Assembly: GCA_029961745.1 (NCBI GenBank)
Contig: CP124680.1
Location: 5,332,001 to 5,396,000, forward strand
Reading direction: 5' to 3'
DNA from: Nocardioides sp. L-11A
Lineage (GTDB): Bacteria > Actinomycetota > Actinomycetes > Propionibacteriales > Nocardioidaceae
DNA length: 64,000 bases
The notes beneath the pieces were generated by a model, which saw only the letters and a list, made by a program, of their open reading frames with translations, searched no databases and had not been told where the DNA came from. Both the position numbers and the translations under genes were made by a program. This document shows positions 14,763 to 22,445 of the stretch, in pieces. The number at the start of each line of letters is the position of its first letter. Within the stretch, counting starts at the first letter, position 1.

Positions 14763-16628
14763 TCACTCGACGGTCACCGACTTGGCCAGGTTGCGGGGCT
14801 TGTCGATGTCGTGCCCGAGCTCCAGGGCGGCGTGGTAGGCCAGCAGCTGCAGGGGGATGGTGAGCAGGATCGGGTCGAGCTCGCGCTCGTTGCGGGGGAC
14901 GTCGATCCGGCCGACCACCGCTCCACCCGGGCGATCGAGGTCGCCGAGGTCGACCCCGGCGTGGGTGACGACCACGAGCGGGCCGCCGCGAGCGGCGATC
15001 TCGTGCAGGGCGGCGACGTTGCGCTCGACCAGCTCGTCGTCGGGGACGATCGCGACGGTCGGCACGTCCGGGGACACGAGGGCCAGCGGACCGTGCTTGA
15101 GCTCGCTGGTCTGGTACGCCTCGGCGTGCCGGTAGCTGATCTCCTTGAACTTCTGCGCGCCCTCCCGCGCCACCGGGAAGCCCCGCACCCGGCCCACGAA
15201 GAACAGGTTCTCCGCCTCCGCCAGCCGCTTGGCGATGACGGCGAGCTCGGCCTCGGTCGCCAGGACCCGGTCGACCTGCTCGGGGATCCGGGTGAGGCCG
15301 GCGATGAGCCGGCGGCCGTCGGCGATGGAGAGATCGCGGACCCGGCCGAGCTGCACGGCGAGCATCGCGAACGCGAGGAACATGTTGGTCAGCGCCTTGG
15401 TCGAGGCGACGGCGACCTCCGGCCCGGCGTGCAGGTAGATCCCGCCGTCGACCTGGCGCGCGATCGCGGAACCGACGACGTTGACCAGCCCGATCACCCG
15501 ACCGCCCTTGCGCTGGACCTCCTGCACGGCCAGCAGGGTGTCGATGGTCTCGCCGGACTGGCTCACGGCGACGTAGAGCGTGTCGTGCTCGACGATCGGG
15601 TTGCGGTAGCGGAACTCGCTCGCCGGCTCCGCGTCGGCCGGGATCCGGGCCAGCTCCTCGAGCAGGGAGGCACCCATCTGCCCCACGTAGTACGCCGATC
15701 CGCAGCCGAGGATCTTCACCCGGCGGATCGCGCGCAGCTCGCGGGCATCGAGGTTGAGGCCACCGAGGTGCCCGGTGCCGAACCGGTCGTCGAGGCGTCC
15801 GCGGAGCACCGCCTCCGCCCGGGCGGGCTGCTCGAGGAGCTCCTTGTGCATGAAGGAGTCGTGCTCGCCCGCGTCGTACGCCGCGGGGTCGATGTCGACC
15901 TCCTTGGCGCGGCGGTCGGTGGCGGTGAGCTCCGGGTGGCCGGCGGACTGGGGGCCGCCCAGGGAGTACGTCGTGAAGCCCCCGGCGGTGATCGTCGCCA
16001 TCTCGCCGTCGTCGAGGTGGGCGACCGTGGTCGTGTAGCGCACCAGCGCGGCGAGGTCGGAGGCGACGTGCATCTCACGGTCGCCGACGCCGATGATCAG
16101 CGGGCTGCCGTTGCGGGCGACGACGAGCCGGTCGGGGAAGTCCCCATGGGCGACGGCGATGCCGTAGGTGCCCTCGACCCGCGCGAGCGCCTCCGCGATC
16201 CGCTGCTCCAGCGTCGTTGCCCCCGACCGGGCGATCAGATGCGCGAGCACCTCGGTGTCCGTGTCGGAGACCAGGGCGATCCCGTCGTCGGCGAGCTCGG
16301 CGCGCAGCGCGGCGGCGTTGTCGATGATGCCGTTGTGGACGACGGCGACCCGGGCCGCCTCGTCGGTGTGCGGGTGGGCGTTGACGTCGTTGGCCGGGCC
16401 GTGGGTGGCCCAGCGGGTGTGTCCGATGCCGATCCGGCCGCCGAACCGCTTGGGCAGGCCGTCGGCGAGCTCACGCACCCGGCCGGCGCGCTTGGCGACC
16501 TTGAGGCCGCTGCCCCCGAGGACCGCCACCCCGGCGGAGTCGTAGCCCCGATGCTCGAGCCGGGCCAGCCCCTCCAGCAGCAGGGGCGCCGCCTGCTGGG
16601 TCCCGATGTAGCCCACGATGCCGCACAT
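14763..16628 (-). CDS. glmS: Glutamine--fructose-6-phosphate aminotransferase (isomerising)
   Basis: 621 residues, standard length. It makes glucosamine-6-phosphate from fructose-6-phosphate and glutamine, the first step to UDP-GlcNAc for peptidoglycan. The start MCGIVGYIG places the catalytic Cys right after Met, which fixes ATG 16628. The glutaminase domain includes HRGYDSAG and GHTRWATHG; two SIS domains follow with CGSAYYVGQMG, SQSGETIDTLLA and the C-terminal end NLAKSVTVE. There is no glmS ribozyme-like sequence visible upstream, as expected outside Firmicutes. A small conserved gene lies 16 bases upstream on the same strand and is probably co-transcribed. Confidence 0.95.
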   Translation of the reverse strand: MCGIVGYIGTQQAAPLLLEGLARLEHRGYDSAGVAVLGGSGLKVAKRAGRVRELADGLPKRFGGRIGIGHTRWATHGPANDVNAHPHTDEAARVAVVHNGIIDNAAALRAELADDGIALVSDTDTEVLAHLIARSGATTLEQRIAEALARVEGTYGIAVAHGDFPDRLVVARNGSPLIIGVGDREMHVASDLAALVRYTTTVAHLDDGEMATITAGGFTTYSLGGPQSAGHPELTATDRRAKEVDIDPAAYDAGEHDSFMHKELLEQPARAEAVLRGRLDDRFGTGHLGGLNLDARELRAIRRVKILGCGSAYYVGQMGASLLEELARIPADAEPASEFRYRNPIVEHDTLYVAVSQSGETIDTLLAVQEVQRKGGRVIGLVNVVGSAIARQVDGGIYLHAGPEVAVASTKALTNMFLAFAMLAVQLGRVRDLSIADGRRLIAGLTRIPEQVDRVLATEAELAVIAKRLAEAENLFFVGRVRGFPVAREGAQKFKEISYRHAEAYQTSELKHGPLALVSPDVPTVAIVPDDELVERNVAALHEIAARGGPLVVVTHAGVDLGDLDRPGGAVVGRIDVPRNERELDPILLTIPLQLLAYHAALELGHDIDKPRNLAKSVTVE

Positions 16629-16644
16629 GTCCTCGTCCTTCTCC

Positions 16645-16923
16645 TCACCCGTAGACGACCCGACGGAGCTGGCGCTCCGAGAGGTCGGGCGCCGCGACCA
16701 CCGTGGTCCGCAGCTCCTCGCGGAGCCGGGCGAAGATCTCGTCGTTCTTCGCACCGTGCGTCTTCAGCTCCGCATGCCGCCTCCGGACCCACTCCTCCAC
16801 GGTCTCGTCGTGGAAGGCGAGGACGTCCTGCACCAGCCGGATCGCCTCCGCGGTGCCCAGACCGGTGCTGTCCTGGACGTGCTGGAGGAGTCGCTGGTCG
16901 ACGTGCACTCCGCGAGCGTGCAC
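16645..16923 (-). CDS. Small conserved protein upstream of glmS, function unknown
   Basis: 92 residues: hydrophilic, mostly helical, no Cys, no signal peptide. It starts MHARGVHVDQRLLQHVQ and ends LSERQLRRVVYG, with a central VEEWVRRRHAEL. I do not recognise a named family. Its spacing of 16 bases to glmS suggests one transcript and perhaps a role linked to glucosamine-6-phosphate or cell-wall control. The ATG chosen is the first in frame. Confidence 0.7.
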   Translation of the reverse strand: MHARGVHVDQRLLQHVQDSTGLGTAEAIRLVQDVLAFHDETVEEWVRRRHAELKTHGAKNDEIFARLREELRTTVVAAPDLSERQLRRVVYG

Positions 16924-16947
16924 CCCTGAGCGCCGATTCTCAAACTC

Positions 16948-16965
16948 CTGCCCGAAATCGGGCAG
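16948..16965. promoter_or_regulatory. Palindrome upstream of the small-protein/glmS transcript
   Basis: CTGCCCGA-AA-TCGGGCAG is a perfect 8+8 dyad 25 bases upstream of the start of the 92-residue gene. It may be an operator or a 5' hairpin in that message. Confidence 0.35.
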
Positions 16966-17140
16966 ATTGGCCCGATCGCGTCGGAAATGCGTTCCGCCGA
17001 AGGCAGTGGAGGAGGAACGCCACTCCCGACCGATCCAGACCGGCGTAGGTGGAGGACGGAGCCGGCCGATGCCGCACTTTCAGGCACCGCGGTGGGGAAT
17101 GTGCTACCTTGGTGAACACAAGGTGAACAGGAGGTGACCC

Positions 17141-17278
17141 ATGACCAACACGAACGTGACCGAGACGCATCTGGAGATGCGCTGGCTGCCGGTGACCGGC
17201 GCCGACGGACGCACGCGCATGGAGGCCGTCTGGGTCGAGGTCGGCCAGCCCGCCGCCGCGCACTCGCACGCTGCCTGA
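17141..17278 (+). CDS. 45-residue small protein
   Basis: An ORF of 45 codons, MTNTNVTETHLEMRWLPVTG and on to VWVEVGQPAAAHSHAA, preceded at ideal spacing by AGGAGGTGA, one of the strongest Shine-Dalgarno sequences in the window. Upstream are GGTGAAC units at 17111 and 17122 and TACCTT as a possible -10 box. A strong terminator begins 17 bases after the stop, so this is a one-gene transcript. The protein is acidic-neutral with a central RWLPVTGADGRTRMEAVWV segment that looks beta-rich. I do not know its function. The complete expression unit makes it very likely to be real despite its size. Confidence 0.72.
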   Translation: MTNTNVTETHLEMRWLPVTGADGRTRMEAVWVEVGQPAAAHSHAA

Positions 17279-17295
17279 CGCACGCGACTCTCTTC

Positions 17296-17329
17296 GAAGG
17301 CCGCCCCCCCGACCCGGGGGGCGGCCTTC
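17296..17329 (+). terminator. Strong GC hairpin ending the small-protein transcript
   Basis: GAAGGCCGCCCCCC pairs with GGGGGGCGGCCTTC across a short loop, a stem of about 14 bp, then CTGCTGTT. It lies 17 bases after the 45-residue ORF and well before the YceI gene. Confidence 0.85.
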
Positions 17330-17477
17330 TGCTGTTCCGGGTACCTCCAGCCCGACAGCCCGACCCCGTCGGACCGGACGTGACCCAGGTCACACGCTTG
17401 TCGGGAATGGTTGACGCGTCACCATTGGTTCCGGTCTTTGAAGTTTCAACAAACCCCACCACCCAGGAGCAGCCACC

Positions 17478-18032
17478 ATGAGCGAGTCCGCCGTCCTCAC
17501 CGACATCTCCGGCGACTACACCCTCGACACCGCCCACAGCCGCCTCGGCTTCGTCGCCCGGCACGCGGTGGTCACCAAGGTCCGCGGCCAGTTCACCGAC
17601 TGGAACGCCACGGCCCACATCGACACGGCCAACCCCGCCGCCTCGTCGGTCACCCTCACCATCAACCCGGCCAGCGTCAGCACCGGGGCTCCCGACCGCG
17701 ACGGCCACCTCACCTCCCCCGACTTCTTCGACACCGCCGCCTTCCCGGAGTGGACGTTCGTCTCCACCGACGTCAGCCGCGACGGCGACGAGTGGTCGAT
17801 CACCGGCGACCTCACCATCAAGGACGTCACCAAGCCGGTCACCATCGAGTTCGAGGAGAACGGCTCGGCCAAGGACCCGTTCGGCAACATCCGCGTCGGC
17901 TTCGAGGGCTCGGTCACCGTCAACCGCAAGGACTGGGGCCTGACCTGGAACGCCGCGCTGGAGACCGGCGGCGTCCTCGTCTCGGAGAAGATCAAGCTCG
18001 AGTTCGACATCTCCGCGATCAAGAACGCCTGA
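17478..18032 (+). CDS. YceI-family protein (lipid-binding beta-barrel)
   Basis: 184 residues. YceI proteins form an extended beta-barrel that binds polyisoprenoid or amide lipids. Signature parts are GDYTLDTAHSRLGFVARHAV, VRGQFTDWNATAHID, TSPDFFDTAAFPEWTFVST and the terminal DISAIKNA. There is no signal peptide, as is common in actinobacterial cytoplasmic YceI proteins. ATG 17478 follows AGGAGC at a good distance. A small dyad, TTGAA-GT-TTCAA (17438-17449), lies in the promoter region and could be an operator. The gene is followed by a perfect 15-bp hairpin. Confidence 0.92.
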   Translation: MSESAVLTDISGDYTLDTAHSRLGFVARHAVVTKVRGQFTDWNATAHIDTANPAASSVTLTINPASVSTGAPDRDGHLTSPDFFDTAAFPEWTFVSTDVSRDGDEWSITGDLTIKDVTKPVTIEFEENGSAKDPFGNIRVGFEGSVTVNRKDWGLTWNAALETGGVLVSEKIKLEFDISAIKNA

Positions 18033-18058
18033 TCGCCTCCCGCGAAAATCACGCGCGC

Positions 18059-18093
18059 ACACCCGGGTGAGTCGTCCAGACTCACCCGGGTGT
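18059..18093. terminator. Perfect 15-bp hairpin that also contains the next gene's -10 box and start codon
   Basis: ACACCCGGGTGAGTC (18059-18073) and GACTCACCCGGGTGT (18079-18093) pair perfectly around a 5-base loop, 27 bases after the YceI stop. CAGACT (18077-18082), which overlaps the loop and right arm, could be a -10 box for a leaderless message starting at GTG 18090. Confidence 0.75.
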
Positions 18094-19007
18094 CCGTCAT
18101 TTCACTCCCGCCCGGCCTGACCACCCGTCCGCTCGCGCTCGCCGACGTCCCCGCGGTCGTCGAGGTGATCGCCGAGCAGGAGCTGCACGACGTCGGTGCC
18201 GTCGAGATCGAGGAGGCCGACCTCCTCGCCGACTGGGGACGGCCGTCGTACGACCTCGGGACGAGCTCGGTCGCAGTGCTCGACGACGAGCGGATCGTCG
18301 CCTACGCCGAGCACCTCGGCGAGGAGCGGTACGACGCCGCGGTCGCCCCCGCCTACCGCGGCCGGGGCATCGGCTCCTGGCTGGCCGACTGGGCCCAGCG
18401 ACTCGCCCGCGAACGCGGCGTCGCCGTGCTCGGCATGCCCGTGCCCGAGGGCTCGGCCGGCGACCGGCTGCTCACCGCCCTCGGCTACCACGTGCGCTGG
18501 ACCAGCTGGGTGCTGCGCCTGCCCGCGGAGGCGCGGATCGAGGAGCGCCCGCTGCCGCCGGGGTACGCCCTGCGCGAGGCCGGACCGGAGGACCACGAGC
18601 AGGTCTGGACGGTCACCGAGGACGCCTTCCTGGAGTGGTCGGAGCGTGAGCGCGCCACCCTGGCCGACTTCGGCGCGCAGGTCTGGGGCCGCCCCGGCTT
18701 CGAGCCCTGGCACCTCCAGGTGGTCACCGGGCCCGACGGGCGGGTGGTCGGCGTGTCCCACGCGTGGAACAGCACGGGCGACGACCTCACCGAGACCTAC
18801 GTGTCCCGGCTCGCGGTCGCCCCGGAGCACCGTGGCCGCGGGCTGGCACAGTCGCTGCTCGTCACGTCCTTCGCCGCCGGCCGGGCGCGGGGCGCGACCT
18901 CCTCCGGACTGTCGACGGACTCCCGCACCGGCGCCCTGAGCCTCTACGAGAAGGTCGGCATGCGGCCGGCCTCCACCTGGGTGCACCTCGCGATCACCCT
19001 GTCCTGA
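18090..19007 (+). CDS. GNAT-family N-acetyltransferase with two GNAT domains
   Basis: 305 residues, arranged as tandem GNAT domains (about 8-150 and 155-300), like mycothiol synthase MshD in layout. The first domain has VAPAYRGRGIGSWLADWA and the second LAVAPEHRGRGLAQSLLV, both acetyl-CoA pyrophosphate-binding loops (R/Q-x-x-G-x-G/A). The substrate is unknown; double-domain GNATs of actinobacteria often act on small amines or antibiotics. GTG 18090 is the first usable start; it has no Shine-Dalgarno sequence and lies in the right arm of the upstream hairpin, so a leaderless message is likely. Confidence 0.85.
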   Translation: MSVISLPPGLTTRPLALADVPAVVEVIAEQELHDVGAVEIEEADLLADWGRPSYDLGTSSVAVLDDERIVAYAEHLGEERYDAAVAPAYRGRGIGSWLADWAQRLARERGVAVLGMPVPEGSAGDRLLTALGYHVRWTSWVLRLPAEARIEERPLPPGYALREAGPEDHEQVWTVTEDAFLEWSERERATLADFGAQVWGRPGFEPWHLQVVTGPDGRVVGVSHAWNSTGDDLTETYVSRLAVAPEHRGRGLAQSLLVTSFAAGRARGATSSGLSTDSRTGALSLYEKVGMRPASTWVHLAITLS

Positions 19008-19088
19008 CCCGCGCCGCGAGCCGACCCAACCGAACGGGCTCCCCGCGCGTCCCTCTCTGTGCAAGCCCCACCACGAGAGGATGGTCCG

Positions 19089-19661
19089 ATGGCGTCGCGC
19101 GCATCTCGGAGCCCGACGGACCAGCAGTTCGCCGCGCTGGTCCACACCGCCTGGCCCAGCCTGTACCGCACCGCGGTGCTGCTGGTCCGCGACCACGCGC
19201 TGGCCGAGGACCTGGTGCAGACCGCACTGGCCAAGACCTACGCCCACTGGTCGGGCATCCGCGACGTGGGCGCCGCGCGGGCGTATGCGCGACGGGCGGT
19301 CGTGACGACCGCGACCAGCTGGTTCCGGCGACGCTCCTTCCGCGGGGAGCGGCCGACCGCGGAGCTGCCCGAGCCGGACACCGAGTCCGACCCGCGCGGA
19401 CCCACCGGCGACCGGATCGACCTGCTGGCCGTGCTCGCCCGGCTGGCGCCGCGGCAGCGCGCGGTCGTGGTGCTGCGCTACTACGACGACCTCTCCGTCG
19501 AGGAGACCGCCGACCTGCTCGGCATCAGCACCGGCACCGTGAAGAGCCAGACCTCCGCCGCGCTGGACAACCTCCGGCGCCTGCTCGGGGACGGCGTCGA
19601 GCTCCCCGTGCCCGCCCCGACCGGACCCACCAGCCTGACCACCGGAGGCCACCATGGCTGA
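19089..19661 (+). CDS. SigE-family ECF RNA polymerase sigma factor
   Basis: 190 residues. Region 2 reads FAALVHTAWPSLYRTAVLLV and ALAEDLVQTALAKTYAHW; region 4 reads LAPRQRAVVVLRYYDDLSVEETADLLGISTG followed by VKSQTSAAL. This is the actinobacterial SigE-like (TIGR02983) pattern. ATG 19089 has GAGAGG upstream. The stop overlaps the start of the next gene by 8 bases, so expression is coupled. The partner is a single-pass membrane protein and is the obvious candidate anti-sigma factor. Confidence 0.92.
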   Translation: MASRASRSPTDQQFAALVHTAWPSLYRTAVLLVRDHALAEDLVQTALAKTYAHWSGIRDVGAARAYARRAVVTTATSWFRRRSFRGERPTAELPEPDTESDPRGPTGDRIDLLAVLARLAPRQRAVVVLRYYDDLSVEETADLLGISTGTVKSQTSAALDNLRRLLGDGVELPVPAPTGPTSLTTGGHHG

Positions 19662-20757
19662 GCGCCTCACCGACCTGCTCCACCACACCGTGGACGACCT
19701 GCCCCTCCCCCACCCGGACGCCGCCGCGATCGCCGCGGCGGGCCGCGCCCGCCGTACCCGCCGCCGGGTCGGGGCCGTCGTCGCCGCAGCGGCGGCGGTC
19801 GCCGCTGTCGGGGCCGGCGGGGCCGTCGTCGCGGGCCTCGACGACGGGCCGACCCGCAACTCCCACGTCGCCACCCAGGACCCGGCCGACGACGCGTACG
19901 CCCGGCTCGGGACGTACTCGGTGGGCGAGCACGTCGTCGTCGGCGCCGCCACCGTCGAGCTGACCCCGGCACCCCACCACCTCGCCCAGACGTCGGCCGG
20001 TGTCGTGACCCAGCAGTTCGGCAGCGGCGACGGCAAGTCGTTCAGCCTGGTCCGACCGGACGGGACCGTGACACCGCTGTCGATCCCCGCCGGCGCCTGG
20101 TCCGTCTCCGGCGACCCGAGCAACCCCCGGGTGGCCTGGCTGGTCCCGCTCGAGCAGGAGGGCCGGATCCACGTGTGGGACGTGGCGCGCGACGAGGAGC
20201 TCACCACCCTGCGGGTCGACCTGCCCGGCGAGATCCCCGCGGGAGGCACGTCCGGCCTCCGGGAGATCCAGCTGGACGGCGACTTCGCCTACGTCGGGAC
20301 CGACCGGCGCACGGCGCACCGGGTCGACTGGCGCACCGGCGCGGACCAGGAGCTGCCGTTCTCGCCGGTCGCCGTGCACGACGGCGTGGCGACCTCGTTC
20401 GACGACGGCCGCTGGAGCCTCGTCGAGGCCGCGACCGGCGACGTCATCCGCGACCTCGGCCCCCGGATCGAGACCGTGACGCTCTCACCGGACGGCAAGC
20501 ATGTCCTCGTCGTACGTACCGGCGGCAGCGGGTCCGTGGCGACCGTCGAGCCGACGACGGGCGGGACGCCGGTGGAGTTGCCCGGGTTCACCGGACTGAG
20601 CAGTTGGAGCGTCGGCGGCCGGATCGTCGGGCAGGTCGACGGCACGGACACGCTGCGCCGGTGCGACGTCGACGGGAGGTGCGACGACGCCCCGATCCCG
20701 TGGACCGACCAGGAGAACCCGCTGGCGCTGCCGGCGGACTACCTGATGCTCGGCTGA
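19654..20757 (+). CDS. Single-pass membrane protein with propeller-like extracytoplasmic domain; candidate anti-sigma factor
   Basis: 367 residues: a short cytoplasmic N-terminus (about 1-40) that includes LLHHTVDDLPLPHPDAAAI, an Arg-rich stop and one membrane helix near 45-65, then about 300 extracytoplasmic residues. The outer part has repeated beta-strand blocks (GAWSVSGDPSNPRVAWLVP, GDFAYVGTDRRTAHRVDW) like a WD40/YVTN-type propeller. Proteins of this form sit directly behind SigE-family sigma genes in actinobacteria and are thought to hold or signal to the sigma factor. No zinc-binding HxxxCxxC motif is visible, so it is not a classical ZAS anti-sigma factor. Confidence 0.72.
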   Translation: MAERLTDLLHHTVDDLPLPHPDAAAIAAAGRARRTRRRVGAVVAAAAAVAAVGAGGAVVAGLDDGPTRNSHVATQDPADDAYARLGTYSVGEHVVVGAATVELTPAPHHLAQTSAGVVTQQFGSGDGKSFSLVRPDGTVTPLSIPAGAWSVSGDPSNPRVAWLVPLEQEGRIHVWDVARDEELTTLRVDLPGEIPAGGTSGLREIQLDGDFAYVGTDRRTAHRVDWRTGADQELPFSPVAVHDGVATSFDDGRWSLVEAATGDVIRDLGPRIETVTLSPDGKHVLVVRTGGSGSVATVEPTTGGTPVELPGFTGLSSWSVGGRIVGQVDGTDTLRRCDVDGRCDDAPIPWTDQENPLALPADYLMLG

Positions 20758-22349
20758 CCCGGCTGCCCCGACTGACCCGCCATCACCTCGCGGGCCAGCA
20801 GCGCGACGTGCAGGGCCAGCACGTTCTCCGGATCGGCCAGGTCGATGTCGACGATCTGGCCGATCCGCCGCAGCCGGGCGTAGAGCGCCGGCCGGGAGAT
20901 GTGGCAGAGCTCAGCGGTGCGGACCTTGTTGCCGCCGCTGTGGCAGTACGCCGCGAGGGTGTCGGCCAGCCGCTCACCGGAGCGGGCGTCATGGGCCAGG
21001 AGCGCCCCGAGCTCGCGCTCGACGTACTGCTGCAGGCGCGGGTCGCCGCGCAGCAGGTGGAGCAGACCACGCAGGCGCAGGTCGTAGAGGCGCACCGCAC
21101 GGGGCGGGTCCACGGGCACGGCGGAGTCGGCGACCACCAGCGCCTCGCGGACGCTGCCCCCGGAGCCGGCGACGTCGTCGACCGCCGAGCCGACGCCGAC
21201 GACCAGGCGGGCGCCGGTGCGGGCCAGCCGCTCGACGAGCCGGTCGACGACCGGGTCACCGCCGCCCGCAGCGTGCGCGACGAGGGCGACCACGCGCTCG
21301 TCGTCGACCGGCCCGACCAGCCCGCTGGTACGACGCAGGCGCAGCTCGTCGAGCAGGTCGGAGGCCACCGCGCGGAGCTCACCGGCGTCGCCCTGCGGCC
21401 CGGGCAGCCGGACCACGACGCCGGTCACGTGGCGACCCTTCCAGCGCAGGCCGAGGGAGGTGAGCCGGGAGGCGAGGTGGGGCACGTCCAAACCGGCGGC
21501 GAGCTCGGTGAGCAGGGTGCGGTGCGCCTGCAGCTCGAGGTTCTGGGCGTCGCGGTCGATCAGCCGGCCCATGGCGAGCGCGGTGGCGCCCCGCTCGAGC
21601 AGCATCCGGTGTCGCGGCGTCACCTCCTCCTCGGTGACGTCGGTGACGTCGGCGCCGTCGGCGAGGAGCACCAGGCGGCCGAACCGGCCGGGCTCCGGGC
21701 CGACGTCGACGGCCGCGCCCGGGCCGCGCATCCGGGCGGCGCGGGAGCGGCGCTCCCAGTCGCCGATGACGGCGTCGTGGTCGCGCCCGGCGGTGTTGTA
21801 GGCGATCACGTGATGCACCAGGTTCTCGAAGACCACCGGCCGGCCGGCCATCTCGGCGACCAGGTCGACCACCTGCTGCGGCCGGGCCCGGCCCAGGGTG
21901 AGGCGGGTGAAGGCGCGGTGCGCCTCCTCGGACGCCTCCAGCTCGGCGAGATGGGCGTTGACGACGATCTGGTGCACCGCCTGGGTGACCGCCACGAACG
22001 ACGTCTCCCGGCGGAAGGCGACCAGCGGCAGGCCGCGCGCCTCCGCGGCGGCGACGAGAGCGGGCGGCAGTGCGTCGGTGTAGCGCCGGCCGAGCTCGAT
22101 CCCGAGACCCGCGATGCCGACCTCGACCAGCCCGTCGACGTACCGGCGCAGGTCTCCACGGGAGGACGGCAGCGCGATGCCCGTGGTGAGCAGCAGCTCG
22201 TCGCCGCTGAGCAGCGCGGCGATGTCGCTGAGCTCGCTGACGTGGACCCAGCGCACCGGCCGGTCGAGATGCTCGCGGGCGGCGACGACGAGCGGGGCGC
22301 CGCGTTGCAGCTCGGGCAGCGCGAGCACCGCGGCGAGGGTGGGCAGCAC
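20739..22349 (-). CDS. PucR-family transcriptional regulator
   Basis: About 536 residues. The N-terminal PucR domain (LPTLAAVLALPELQRGAPLV, then VSELSDIAALLSGDELLLTTG) is followed by a GGDEF-like middle part and a C-terminal helix-turn-helix reading TLAAYCHSGGNKVRTAELCHISRPALYARLRRI. PucR proteins control purine, amino-acid or amine catabolism in response to small ligands. GTG 22349 is preferred because GGGAGG lies 8 bases upstream; the frame also extends to ATG 22370. It is divergent from mmsA and the aminotransferase, which it most likely regulates. The end overlaps the convergent membrane-protein gene by 19 bases. Confidence 0.88.
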   Translation of the reverse strand: MLPTLAAVLALPELQRGAPLVVAAREHLDRPVRWVHVSELSDIAALLSGDELLLTTGIALPSSRGDLRRYVDGLVEVGIAGLGIELGRRYTDALPPALVAAAEARGLPLVAFRRETSFVAVTQAVHQIVVNAHLAELEASEEAHRAFTRLTLGRARPQQVVDLVAEMAGRPVVFENLVHHVIAYNTAGRDHDAVIGDWERRSRAARMRGPGAAVDVGPEPGRFGRLVLLADGADVTDVTEEEVTPRHRMLLERGATALAMGRLIDRDAQNLELQAHRTLLTELAAGLDVPHLASRLTSLGLRWKGRHVTGVVVRLPGPQGDAGELRAVASDLLDELRLRRTSGLVGPVDDERVVALVAHAAGGGDPVVDRLVERLARTGARLVVGVGSAVDDVAGSGGSVREALVVADSAVPVDPPRAVRLYDLRLRGLLHLLRGDPRLQQYVERELGALLAHDARSGERLADTLAAYCHSGGNKVRTAELCHISRPALYARLRRIGQIVDIDLADPENVLALHVALLAREVMAGQSGQPGQPSIR

Positions 22350-22445
22350 GGGCGCCACCTCCCTTGTCATAATGTCAATCCCACTGCCTGATCAGAGACA
22401 GTCTGCCACTGGCCGCAGGCGGCACTCCCGCCTACGGTCCTGAGC

